A stretch of 11,539 nucleotides of DNA, from positions 1 through 11,539 of the forward strand of contig JAYVJL010000180.1 in the NCBI GenBank assembly GCA_043769295.1. The letters run 5' to 3'. The DNA is from Aalborgiella sp043769295. GTDB taxonomy: Bacteria > Pseudomonadota > Gammaproteobacteria > Burkholderiales > Burkholderiaceae_C. A model generated the notes under the pieces. It saw only the letters and a list, made by a program, of their open reading frames with translations, did not search any database and was not told the DNA's origin. Both the position numbers and the translations under genes were made by a program. Each line of letters starts with the position of its first letter. Position 1 is the stretch's first letter. Positions 1 to 7,028 of this stretch are shown here, piece after piece.

Positions 1-1
1 G

Positions 2-1453
2 CGCTACTGCAAAGGCCTGCGCATTGCCAACGTGGTGGGCGGCATGCCTTACCAGTTGCAATTGGCCAAGTTGCAAAACGCCAATTTGGTGGTGGCAACG
101 CCAGGCCGTTTGCTCGACCTGCAGCGCTCACACCAGTTGAAGCTCGACAAAGTGAAATTCTTGGTCGTTGACGAAGCAGACCGCATGCTCGATTTGGGCT
201 TCTCTGACGACCTCGCAGAAGTCAACCAGTTGACCATTGAGCGCCAACAAACCATGATGTTCAGCGCCACTTTCGCACCACGCATCCAGCAACTCGCTGG
301 CCGTGTGATGCGTGAGCCACAGCGCATCACCATCGACAGCCCGCAAGACAAGCACCAAAACATCAAGCAATCTTTGTTCTGGGCTGACAATTCCCAGCAC
401 AAACGCAAGCTGCTCGACCACTGGTTGCGCGACACCAACATCAAGCAAGCCATCGTGTTTGCCAGCACCCAGATCGAGTGTGATGGTTTGGCCAACGACC
501 TGCAACAAGAAGGTTTCAGTGCGGTTGCTTTGCACGGCGCTTTGAACCAGGGCATCCGTAACCGCCGCTTGCAAGCGCTGCGCGAAGGTCAAGTTCAAAT
601 TTTGGTGGCAACCGATGTGGCAGCGCGCGGCTTGGATGTCCCATCCATCAGCCACGTGTTCAACTTTGGCCTGCCCATGAAAGCTGAAGACTACACCCAC
701 CGTATTGGTCGTACAGGCCGTGCTGGACGTGACGGTATCGCAGTCAGCTTTGCTGAAATCCGCGACCGCCGCCGCATCATGGACATCGAGCAGTACACAC
801 GTACCGCTTTCAAAGCAGAAACGATCCCTGGTTTAGAGCCAAAACAACGCTTCCCTGACTCACGTCCTGGCAACTTCGGTGGTCCAGACCGTGGTGGTTT
901 TGGTGGTGACCGTGGCGGCGCTGGCCGTGACCGCAAATTTGCCCCTAGCCGTGGTGGCTTCGGTGGCGATCGTGGCGGCAACTTTGGTGGTGATCGTGGT
1001 GGTTTTGCCGACCGCGCGCCTCAAGGTGGTGGTTTCGGCGCCCCTCAAGGCGATCGTTTTGGCGGCCGTCCTGACAATGCCCGTGCCCCAGACAGCTACG
1101 TTCGCAAAGGTGGTTTCAACGACCGTTTTGCTGGTGGCAATGACCGCGGTGGTAACGACCGTGGCAATGGTGGCTTCGCCCCACGTGGTGAGCGTGGTGA
1201 TTCAGCGCCTCGCGGTGACTTTGCTCCACGTGGCGACTTTGCGCCGCGCAAAGAGTTTGCTCCTCGTGCTGATTTTGCCCCTCGTGGTGACTTTGCACCG
1301 CGTAAAGATTTCGCCCCGCGTGGTGATTTTGCGGACCGCAAACCCGCGTTTGCCAAGCCTTCATTTGCCAAGCCAGCTGCAAAGCCTGGTAATGGCGGAA
1401 AAGTGTTTGTGCCACGTGATATGGCCAAGGCACGCACCGTTCGCGCCAAGTAA
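2..1453 (+). CDS. DEAD-box ATP-dependent RNA helicase, C-terminal part (5' end outside window)
   Basis: The reading frame is open from base 2, so the N-terminus with the Q motif and Walker A lies upstream of the window. Visible motifs in order are TPGR (Ib), VVDEADRMLD (II, the Walker B DEAD box), SAT (III), IVFAST (IV), ATDVAARGLDVP (V) and HRIGRTGRAGR (VI), so both RecA-like domains are represented and nothing in them looks damaged. After about residue 270 of the visible part comes a low-complexity basic tail of roughly 200 residues, with RGG-type Gly/Arg repeats followed by FAPR(G/K)(D/E) repeats, typical of RNA-binding tails of RhlE/SrmB-type helicases. The likely role is ATP-driven RNA unwinding in ribosome assembly or mRNA turnover in the cytoplasm. 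The match is closest to the RhlE/SrmB group, but the exact paralogue cannot be named, so no symbol is given. A strong hairpin terminator follows the TAA stop. Confidence 0.95.
   Translation, partial: RYCKGLRIANVVGGMPYQLQLAKLQNANLVVATPGRLLDLQRSHQLKLDKVKFLVVDEADRMLDLGFSDDLAEVNQLTIERQQTMMFSATFAPRIQQLAGRVMREPQRITIDSPQDKHQNIKQSLFWADNSQHKRKLLDHWLRDTNIKQAIVFASTQIECDGLANDLQQEGFSAVALHGALNQGIRNRRLQALREGQVQILVATDVAARGLDVPSISHVFNFGLPMKAEDYTHRIGRTGRAGRDGIAVSFAEIRDRRRIMDIEQYTRTAFKAETIPGLEPKQRFPDSRPGNFGGPDRGGFGGDRGGAGRDRKFAPSRGGFGGDRGGNFGGDRGGFADRAPQGGGFGAPQGDRFGGRPDNARAPDSYVRKGGFNDRFAGGNDRGGNDRGNGGFAPRGERGDSAPRGDFAPRGDFAPRKEFAPRADFAPRGDFAPRKDFAPRGDFADRKPAFAKPSFAKPAAKPGNGGKVFVPRDMAKARTVRAK
872..1006 (+). 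repeat. RGG/GGFGGDRGG coding repeats in helicase tail
   Basis: Variants of the unit GGFGGDRGG and NFGGDRGG recur about five times in frame. Glycine codons are mostly GGT/GGC and the units have diverged at synonymous positions. RGG boxes bind RNA in many helicases. The same composition creates long open frames on the opposite strand, which are not genes. Confidence 0.8.
1175..1342 (+). repeat. Tandem FAPRxD/E coding repeats in helicase tail
   Basis: About eight consecutive units of roughly six codons read FAPRGE, SAPRGD, FAPRGD, FAPRGD, FAPRKE, FAPRAD, FAPRGD, FAPRKD, FAPRGD and finally FADRK. The first two units are slightly irregular. Each puts one Phe, one Pro and at least one Arg next to an acidic residue. 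The period is 18 bases, so unit gain or loss keeps the frame and the number may vary between strains. Confidence 0.85.
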
Positions 1454-1499
1454 TTTGAATCAGTAGCGTCCTTTTTATTGGGGTGTGAACATCAAAAAA

Positions 1500-1531
1500 G
1501 CCTGCAAGTAGCAACACTTGCAGGCTTTTTT
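1500..1531. terminator. Bidirectional intrinsic terminator between convergent genes
   Basis: A perfect 10-bp stem, GCCTGCAAGT at 1500-1509 pairing with ACTTGCAGGC at 1516-1525, encloses a 6-base loop. It is preceded by six A (1494-1499) and followed by six T (1526-1531), so it can terminate transcription from either side. It serves the helicase on the plus strand and the methyltransferase on the minus strand. The T run overlaps the methyltransferase stop codon (1530-1532). Confidence 0.93.
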
Positions 1532-2459
1532 ACTTTTTTGCGTCTTCGATTGACTTGCGCCCTCGGCTACCTTGCAGCATTGAGCGCATATCTTGCAGCG
1601 ACACCGCGCTTTGCTCGCTCAGCTTCACGCGGGGCTTGGGTTTCATGGCGTGGCCATAAATCACCTCAAACGTGAGCTTCAAGCGCCCGTCCTCCTGTGG
1701 GTCGGCCAGATGCTGCACCAAAGCGGCCTCCAACTGCGCCTTCCAAGCTTTGCCGCGCAATGCCGGAAAACGTGCAGGATGTAAATTGCGCCCCAACTCG
1801 CGCAGATCTTCCAGCAGCTTTCGGGGTGTCTCGTAAGTCAAGACAATGCGCTCCATGTCCATCACCGGCTCGGCAAAACCGGCTTGCACCAGCATGTCGC
1901 CCCAATCATGCATATCCGTGAATTGATGACTGGGTACGGGCCAGCCCAGCAGCTCATACATGCCGCGCAGCTCACGCAAGGTGTCCGGGCCCAAGCATGA
2001 GAACATCACAAAACCATCCACAGCCAGCGCTTTGTGCCACAGCGCCAACAAGGCCTGCGGATCAAGTGCCTCGTGCAATTGCATGTTCGCCCACAGCATG
2101 TCCACGCCACCATCCGGCGGGTGGGCTACCTGTGTTTTAGGACCAGCGCCCAGCAGGTTGTTTAAATTCCACCTTCTTTTTGCTATACTTTTTGTAGCTG
2201 CATAGGCATATTTATCGCCGGCTTCTTCTATAAAGCAGTCAGATTTTGGGTAATGGCCGACCAATTCAGCATGAATCTGTACCCCTCCCCGCACAGCGCC
2301 CCAATGTGCCCAAACCTTGGGATGCAGGGTGATCCATCGCAGGCGCTCCGCCATGCGACGTGCGACCTCTTCATGCAGCCACGGCGAGGTAGCCGGGGCG
2401 ACCCGCTGCCAGCGCTCGGATGCATTGGGCGAGATGGTGGGTGGACGTTCGCTGGTCAT
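1530..2459 (-). CDS. BioC-like SAM-dependent methyltransferase family protein with degenerate SAM motif
   Basis: The protein has 309 residues from the ATG at 2459. The N-terminal part (WLHEEVARRMAERL, about residues 27-40) and the central MLWANMQLH and MFSCLGPDTLREL blocks (about 121-164) match the BioC group of malonyl-ACP O-methyltransferases, whose signature is FSxFGPDTLxEL. Where motif I (DLGCGTG) is expected the protein reads HWGAVRGG (about 52-59), so the usual SAM-binding glycine loop is degenerate and activity is uncertain. No biotin gene is adjacent. An upstream in-frame ATG at 2504 would add 15 residues but would overlap the comF start codon on the other strand, so 2459 is preferred. 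No clear Shine-Dalgarno sequence is seen for either start. Residues 80-93 are encoded by an AT-rich palindromic repeat (see the repeat entry). The gene is divergent from comF, with 43 bases between starts. Confidence 0.85.
   Translation of the reverse strand: MTSERPPTISPNASERWQRVAPATSPWLHEEVARRMAERLRWITLHPKVWAHWGAVRGGVQIHAELVGHYPKSDCFIEEAGDKYAYAATKSIAKRRWNLNNLLGAGPKTQVAHPPDGGVDMLWANMQLHEALDPQALLALWHKALAVDGFVMFSCLGPDTLRELRGMYELLGWPVPSHQFTDMHDWGDMLVQAGFAEPVMDMERIVLTYETPRKLLEDLRELGRNLHPARFPALRGKAWKAQLEAALVQHLADPQEDGRLKLTFEVIYGHAMKPKPRVKLSEQSAVSLQDMRSMLQGSRGRKSIEDAKK
2181..2222 (-). repeat. In-frame palindromic coding repeat, copy A (in methyltransferase)
   Basis: Read on the minus strand, 14 codons give AGDKYAYAATKSIA. 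The 17-base core at 2182-2198 has GCTA and TAGC arms around an A-rich centre. By hand count it matches copy B (4922-4963) at 32 of 42 positions and copy C (7089-7130) at 28 of 42, without gaps and in the same codon phase. It is AT-rich compared with the flanking gene and sits just after the degenerate SAM motif region. Confidence 0.55.
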
Positions 2460-2502
2460 GGTGTTAGGAGCTGCTTTCAGAATCAACGAGTATATTGTCT
2501 CC

Positions 2503-3252
2503 ATGTTTCGTAGTCTTTTCCGTCAACACCTCAGCCCTGCTTCGCATCGGTTATTGGGTCACATCTCCAGCCAATGTTCGGTTTGCCGGTCCTGGCCCAG
2601 CCATGGTTTGGTGTGTGAGTCCTGCATCACCCGCTTTGCCCAGCCGGTCGCGCGTTGCATAGGCTGTGCTTTGGCCCTGCCTGCAATGGCGCTGCCGAAT
2701 TCGCCGCATTTACAGCACTGCGGTGCCTGCCTGACAAACCCGCCGCCCTTGGACAACTGTCTGGCTGCTGTTTCTTACGCCTACCCCTGGAACACTTGTA
2801 TCACCAGCTATAAGTTTGGCAGCAACCCGGCATGGGCAAACGCCTTTAGCCTGCTGCTCAAAAGCACACCATGGGTAGAGCCTGCATTAGACCGTGCCGA
2901 TGTGGTGATTCCTGTCCCTTTGTCTGCAGAACGGCTGCGCGAGCGCGGTTTCAACCAGGCGCTGCAGCTCTGCAAGCGTTTGTCGCCTGAAAAGACTGAC
3001 GCACAACTGCTGCTGCGCGTTAAAAACACCTTGACCCAAAGCAGCTTGACACGCTCTGAGCGGCTGAAAAACGTAGCCACAGCCTTCGCTGCGGAACCCC
3101 TGCGTGCAGCGCAACTGCACGGCAGACGCGTGGTTCTGGTTGATGATGTGATGACCAGTGGTGCTACCTTGTTTGCCGCAGCCAAAGCACTGCGTTTAGC
3201 GCAGGTCAGCCACATCACAGCCATTGTATTTGCCAGAACCGAAGCCGGATAG
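2503..3252 (+). CDS. comF: ComF family protein (phosphoribosyltransferase-like, double zinc finger)
   Basis: The protein has 249 residues from the ATG at 2503. The N-terminal half carries paired Cys-x2-Cys motifs at C25/C28, C38/C41, C52/C55 and C73/C76, as expected for the zinc-binding region of ComF proteins. The C-terminal half is a type I phosphoribosyltransferase fold, with PVPLSAERLRERGFNQA (about residues 137-153) and the PRPP-binding loop VVLVDDVMTSGATL (about 210-223). ComF is needed for DNA uptake in naturally competent bacteria, probably in the cytoplasm, but the substrate is not established and many non-competent species keep the gene. The 2503 start is chosen because the longer frame upstream runs through the divergent methyltransferase gene. 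A TATATT box at 2491-2496 could be a -10 element, but I see no good -35, and no Shine-Dalgarno sequence is well placed. trmL follows 50 bases downstream. Confidence 0.92.
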   Translation: MFRSLFRQHLSPASHRLLGHISSQCSVCRSWPSHGLVCESCITRFAQPVARCIGCALALPAMALPNSPHLQHCGACLTNPPPLDNCLAAVSYAYPWNTCITSYKFGSNPAWANAFSLLLKSTPWVEPALDRADVVIPVPLSAERLRERGFNQALQLCKRLSPEKTDAQLLLRVKNTLTQSSLTRSERLKNVATAFAAEPLRAAQLHGRRVVLVDDVMTSGATLFAAAKALRLAQVSHITAIVFARTEAG

Positions 3253-3302
3253 ACAGCCGCCGAACCGGCTCCATGCTTCTTGTATGGCCCGATAATAGGT
3301 GC

Positions 3303-3788
3303 ATGTTTCATATCGTCCTCGTTCATCCTGAAATCCCGCCCAATACAGGCAACATCATCCGCTTGGCCGCCAACACGGGCTGCAGCCTGCATTTGATCGA
3401 GCCTTTGGGCTTCTCCATGGATGACAAACACATGCGCCGTGCGGGTTTGGACTACCACGAGTACGCGGAATTGAAGCGCCACGCCAACTGGCAGGCCTTT
3501 CTGGACGACCAACAACCCACACCCGAACGGCTATTTGCGCTCACCACCAAAGGCACCCGCCTAGCGCATCAAGCCGCATTCAAAACCGGTGATTATTTGG
3601 TGTTTGGATCTGAAACCCAAGGTCTCGCACCCGCGTTGCGTGATACATTTCTGCCCGAACAACGACTCAAATTACCTATGCTTCCCACCCAACGCAGTTT
3701 GAATCTATCCAACGCAGTGGCGGTGACGGTGTACGAGGCCTGGCGGCAAAACAGTTTTTTTTACCCCGTACCTCAAGCTCAAGGGTAG
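3303..3788 (+). CDS. trmL: tRNA (cytidine(34)-2'-O)-methyltransferase TrmL
   Basis: A SPOUT-class methyltransferase that 2'-O-methylates the wobble base of tRNA-Leu isoacceptors, using SAM. The protein has 161 residues from the ATG at 3303, close to the about 157 of the E. coli enzyme (YibK). Motif 1, PEIPPNTGNIIRLAANTG (residues 9-26), is followed by RRAGLDYHEY (45-54), motif 2 YLVFGSETQGL (98-108) and motif 3 LPMLPTQRSLNLSNAVAV (124-141), which together form the trefoil knot. An in-frame ATG at 3273 would add ten residues not typical of the family, and the shorter start is preceded by a weak AGG. A run of eight T (3755-3762) lies near the 3' end. The stop TAG at 3786-3788 overlaps the convergent hydratase by ten bases. 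It may be co-transcribed with comF. Confidence 0.95.
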   Translation: MFHIVLVHPEIPPNTGNIIRLAANTGCSLHLIEPLGFSMDDKHMRRAGLDYHEYAELKRHANWQAFLDDQQPTPERLFALTTKGTRLAHQAAFKTGDYLVFGSETQGLAPALRDTFLPEQRLKLPMLPTQRSLNLSNAVAVTVYEAWRQNSFFYPVPQAQG

Positions 3789-4234
3789 CTTCTGGACAAT
3801 GATTGCGCCACGCACACCGGTTTGTCTGTCCCTTCGCGCTCGATGGTGACATCCCAGGTCATCTGCTTGCCGTGGTTGTCAATCGGCTCGCAGGCCACCA
3901 GAGTGAGCCGCGCACGCAGGCGGCTGCCCACCAATACCGGCGACATGAAACGCACCTTGTTGAGACCGTAATTCACGCCCATGCGGGTTTCGGTGACTTT
4001 CAAGGCAGATTCAAAAAATTTAGGCAACAGCGACAAGGTTAAAAAACCATGCGCAATCGGGCCGCCAAAAGGCCCTGCCTTGGCTTTTTCAGGGTCGACA
4101 TGGATCCACTGGTGGTCGCCAGTGGCGTCGGCAAAGGTGTTGACCTGTGTTTGGGTGACAGTGAGCCAGTCGCTGGTGGCGACTTCCTGGCCGACACAGG
4201 CGGCGAGTTCGTTGAGGGTGTTGAATGTTTTCAT
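3779..4234 (-). CDS. MaoC-family (R)-specific enoyl-CoA hydratase / dehydratase
   Basis: A 151-residue single hot-dog domain protein. The hydratase 2 signature is seen as FADATGDHQWIHVDPEKA (about residues 34-51), with the catalytic pair D40 and H45 in the D-x4-H spacing of PhaJ-type enzymes, followed by GPFGGPIAHGFLTLSL. The expected role is hydration of trans-2-enoyl-CoA to (R)-3-hydroxyacyl-CoA, for example to feed polyhydroxyalkanoate synthesis or in acyl-CoA breakdown, but the true substrate is unknown. It stands alone: convergent with trmL (ten-base overlap) and divergent from the antiporter across 114 bases. Upstream on the minus strand a CTGACA/TATGAT pair (4289-4284 and 4264-4259) could be a promoter, although its 19-base spacer is long, so this is only a suggestion. 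Confidence 0.93.
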   Translation of the reverse strand: MKTFNTLNELAACVGQEVATSDWLTVTQTQVNTFADATGDHQWIHVDPEKAKAGPFGGPIAHGFLTLSLLPKFFESALKVTETRMGVNYGLNKVRFMSPVLVGSRLRARLTLVACEPIDNHGKQMTWDVTIEREGTDKPVCVAQSLSRSYP

Positions 4235-4921
4235 GGCAAGAATGTAACGGTTTGTCGAATCATACCCAGTCGTTTGCGTGACTTGTCAGCGACACGAATA
4301 ACTACAGCGACAATAATGACGTTAGCGCCTTCAACTCTGCAAAAACCTATGGAACACGCTCCCACTTGGCTCATCAACTCTTTAATTTACCTGGGCGCAG
4401 CCGTCATCGCTGTGCCGGTATCCAAAAAACTCGGTCTGGGCAGCATCATTGGTTATCTTGCCGCAGGCATGGCGATTGGCCCTTGGGGCTTGGCACTGGT
4501 CACCAATGTGCAAGATATTTTGCACTTTGCTGAATTTGGCGTGGTATTGATGCTGTTTTTGGTGGGTTTGGAGCTGGAACCCAAGCGTTTATGGAGCCTG
4601 CGCCGCCCCATTTTTGGCTGGGGCAGCGCCCAAGTGCTGGGCTGCGCGGGGTTGCTTTTTATCGCTTTTTGGGCAGCCAGCTATCTGATTCCCAGCGTGG
4701 CCAGCGCTTTGGGCGGCTGGAAAACCGCCCTGGTCGCTGCGCTGGGCCTGGCTTTGTCGTCCACCGCCATTGCGTTGCAAGTCATGGGAGAGCGCAATCT
4801 GCTGCCCACCACCAGCGGCCAAGCCGGGTTTTCGATGCTGCTGTTCCAGGACGTCGCCGCCATCCCCATTTTGGCTCTTTTACCGCTCCTCAGTCCTATT
4901 TTAGAAGCAAATGAGGCTTCA

Positions 4922-4963
4922 TCCGGCGTAAATATTGCCTATGAAGCTACTAAAATCATAGCA
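4922..4963 (+). repeat. In-frame palindromic coding repeat, copy B (in antiporter)
   Basis: Fourteen codons give SGVNIAYEATKIIA, residues 192-205 of the antiporter. The 17-base core at 4946-4962 has GCTA/TAGC arms. It is the copy closest to both others (32 of 42 bases to copy A, 31 of 42 to copy C, hand counted). It lies in an AT-rich patch of about 90 bases within an otherwise GC-rich gene, in a loop or helix start after the QDVAAIP segment. Confidence 0.55.
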
Positions 4964-5281
4964 GTTATCGGCAGTATCGTGATCGGCGGAAGGCTGCTGC
5001 TGCGCCCCGTGTTCCGCTGGATTGCACGCAGCAAAACGCCTGAAATCTTCACGGCCGCATCTTTGCTGCTGGTGGTGGGCATTGCGGCACTGATGCTGTT
5101 GGTGGGTTTGAGCATGGCCTTGGGTGCCTTCCTGGCCGGTGTGCTGCTGGCCGAGAGCGAGTACCGCCGCGAGTTGGAAACCGACATTGAGCCTTTCAAA
5201 GGGCTCCTGCTGGGTCTGTTTTTCATCGCCGTGGGCATGAGTATCGATTTTTCTGTGATCATCAAGTCCCCTTGGCTGATA

Positions 5282-5320
5282 GCCGGCATATTGATTGGTT
5301 TTTTAGCTATTAAATTTGCA
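5282..5320 (+). repeat. Possible degenerate fourth copy of the coding repeat (in antiporter)
   Basis: Thirteen codons give AGILIGFLAIKFA. They begin GCCGGC and reach GCTATTAAA at the same distance as in the other copies, then lack one codon before the final GCA. About 26 of 39 bases match copy B once the missing codon is allowed. The segment also fits a normal transmembrane helix of this family, so chance similarity is a real alternative. Confidence 0.25.
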
Positions 5321-5809
5321 GTCATTTATGGCATTTCCAAAGCCATAAAGGTGCCTTTTCAAGAGCGCCCGGTGCTCACCCTGTTGCTCGCGCAAGGGGG
5401 CGAATTTGCCTTTGTGGTGTTTCAGGCTGCGGCGGGTGCCAAGGTGTTTCCGGCCGAGACAGCATCGCTGTTGATCGGTGCGGTGGCATTGTCCATGCTG
5501 GTCAGCCCGGTGCTGCTGGTGCTGATCGACAAATTCTGGCTGCCCCGCTACGCCCACTGCGGCGTCAACCAGCCGGAAGAAATCTCGGAACAGCAGGTCG
5601 CCCCCATCATCATCGCGGGTTTTGGCCGCTACGGGCAGATTGTGGGCCGCCTGCTGCTGGCGCAGGACATCCCCACCACCGTGCTGGACCACGATGCCGA
5701 GATGATTGAAACCGCCCGCAGCTTTGGCTACCGCGTGTTTTACGGCGATGCCACGCGGCTGGACCTGCTGCGCACAGCAGGTGCGGCAACGGCGGAGATT
5801 CTGGTGGTG

Positions 5810-5820
5810 GCGGTGACGAC
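5810..5820 (+). other. Frameshift site in the antiporter gene
   Basis: The sequence GCGGTGACGAC is read as A-V-T-T in the upstream frame. Inserting one G to give GCGGTGGACGAC restores A-V-D-D followed by VEQSLGIVDL in the downstream frame. GTG repeats just before (GTGGTGGCGGTG) are a plausible slippage tract. No canonical X-XXY-YYZ slippery heptamer with a clear downstream structure is seen, so programmed frameshifting is not favoured. Confidence 0.85.
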
Positions 5821-6225
5821 GTGGAGCAGTCGCTGGGAATTGTCGATCTGGCGAAAGAACACTTCCCGCAGCTGCAGCTGGTGGTGCGCGCACGTGACGC
5901 GACGCACTGGAACAAATTGCGCGACCGCGACATCACCCTGATTCAGCGCGAGATGTTTGAAAGCAGCCTGCTCAGCGCTGGCAGTGTTTTGGAGCTGCTG
6001 GGTTATGCCGCACCCGATGCAAGCCGGATTGTGCAACTGTTCAAAACCCACAATCTGGACCTGCTGGAGCAAATGCACCCACATTACAAAGACCGCGCCA
6101 AGGTGATCAGCGTGGTCAAGCAAGGGCGTGAACAGCTGGCGGAGCAGATGGCGCGGGAGCGGGAGATGGCGGGAAAAAGTAGTATGCAGGACGATTTTTA
6201 AGTTTTTTTTCAACCGGTTTTAAAA

Positions 6226-6981
6226 TCAGCGAAAAGCGTCCCAAACCAGCTTGCATCCCGTCAAAAACATGCCCGTGTACAAAAATCGATAAAAAAGCAC
6301 CTGGTTGATGCGCCTTGCGATGCGTACACCGATGAAAACACCTACGGGTGCCAAAGGCAGCAACACCACAGAGGTGGAGAAGTTGCGCATGTCCAGCAAC
6401 CCCAGCCAGGCGTAGGGCACCCACTTCGACAGGTTGATAAAGAAGAAGAAAAACGACATGGTGGCGGAAAACACCAGCGGACTAAGTTTGAGCGGAATCA
6501 CATAGGCGTTGATCGGCGGGCCACCGGCATGCGCGATGAAGCTGGTGAAGCCCGAGGTGGTGGTCAGCAGTGCACCCAGCCAGCGCGGTGGCGGTGCGCT
6601 GCCCGGTTTGGGTGGAAACAGCAACCGCTGCGCCAAAAACACCAGTGTGAACACGCCCACAATGCCGGCCACCAGGTGTGAATCGAGCACTTTGAAGAGC
6701 AACGTACCAACCACCGTGCCAAGCAAACCGAATGGAATCAGGAAAACCAACAGTTGTTTATCAAAATCTTTGCGAAAAGCGGCCATGCCCAACAAATCCA
6801 TCAGCAGCAATACGGGCATCAAAATCGCCGCTGCCTGGGGAACTGTGACGGCCATGGCCATCATGGGTACAGCCAAAGAGCCAAATCCCGCACCAAAGCC
6901 GCTTTTGCTGATACCCAAAAGAAGGACCGCAGGAATGGCGACAGCATAGAAAAACGGGTCGGTGATAAGGGGAAAGGTCAT
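6226..6981 (-). CDS. Sulfite exporter TauE/SafE family membrane transporter
   Basis: A 251-residue, strongly hydrophobic protein with about seven to eight predicted membrane spans. The two family signatures are present: GISKSGFGAGFGSLAVP (residues 23-39) and SGFTSFIAHAGGPPI (143-157), the paired repeats typical of the TauE/SafE (formerly DUF81/UPF0721) family. Members move small organic or sulfur anions such as sulfite or sulfoacetate across the inner membrane; the substrate cannot be told from sequence alone. The start is ATG at 6981, preceded by no strong Shine-Dalgarno sequence. The gene is convergent with the antiporter (24-base gap containing a T run but no good hairpin) and divergent from the DUF1841 gene across 47 bases. 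No sulfur gene is adjacent. Confidence 0.93.
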   Translation of the reverse strand: MTFPLITDPFFYAVAIPAVLLLGISKSGFGAGFGSLAVPMMAMAVTVPQAAAILMPVLLLMDLLGMAAFRKDFDKQLLVFLIPFGLLGTVVGTLLFKVLDSHLVAGIVGVFTLVFLAQRLLFPPKPGSAPPPRWLGALLTTTSGFTSFIAHAGGPPINAYVIPLKLSPLVFSATMSFFFFFINLSKWVPYAWLGLLDMRNFSTSVVLLPLAPVGVFIGVRIARRINQVLFYRFLYTGMFLTGCKLVWDAFR

Positions 6982-7028
6982 GGGTAAAAGCGTTGTCGTA
7001 CAAGTCTACCAGTCAACTAAAATACTGC

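Larger units (their letters stand above)
4349..6201 (+). pseudogene. KefB/KefC-type CPA2 cation:proton antiporter, frameshifted
   Basis: The N-terminal part (4349-5941) encodes a multi-span CPA2 exchanger with typical stretches LGLGSIIGYLAAGMAIGPWG, FGVVLMLFLVGLELEPKRLW, LALSSTAIALQVMGERNLL and FQDVAAIP, then a TrkA-N/RCK nucleotide-binding domain starting IIIAGFGRYGQIVGRLL (GxGxxG). Near 5813 the frame is lost: the text reads VVAV-TTW and stops at 5941, while the adjacent frame from about 5818 to 6201 continues the same domain (DDVEQSLGIVDLAKEHFP...). Restoring one G gives 617 residues, close to the about 600-620 usual for the family. Unrepaired, the product is 530 residues with a 40-residue aberrant tail and half an RCK domain. 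The start 4349 is chosen by family fit. An in-frame ATG at 4316 is possible, and the frame upstream of that runs antisense through the hydratase. The role would be K+/H+ or Na+/H+ exchange at the inner membrane. The frameshift may be a real mutation or a sequencing error. Confidence 0.9.

Noticed and set aside
691..1517. Long open frames antisense to the helicase tail, rich in Arg, Pro and Lys.
   Set aside because: They mirror the Gly/Arg and FAPR repeats on the coding strand. They show no recognisable domain and no ribosome sites.
3243..3270. AGCCGG/CCGGCT inverted repeat after comF.
   Set aside because: Six-base stem with a 16-base loop and no T run; too weak to call a terminator, and trmL continues downstream on the same strand.
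3755..3762. Run of eight T near the end of trmL, considered as a phase-variable tract.
   Set aside because: It lies after all catalytic motifs, and a shift would change only the last dozen residues. No promoter or contingency context.
4049..4348. Upstream extension of the antiporter frame by 100 codons.
   Set aside because: It runs antisense through the conserved MaoC-family gene and has no similarity to antiporters. The family-like start is at 4349.
5303..5893. Minus-strand frame of about 196 residues within the antiporter.
   Set aside because: Composition is His/Gln/Arg-rich shadow coding of a membrane protein gene, with no motifs.
6192..6227. Possible terminator between antiporter and TauE-family gene (GATTTT/AAAATC with T8).
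   Set aside because: The stem has only six mostly A-T pairs and the T run lies within the loop, not after the stem.
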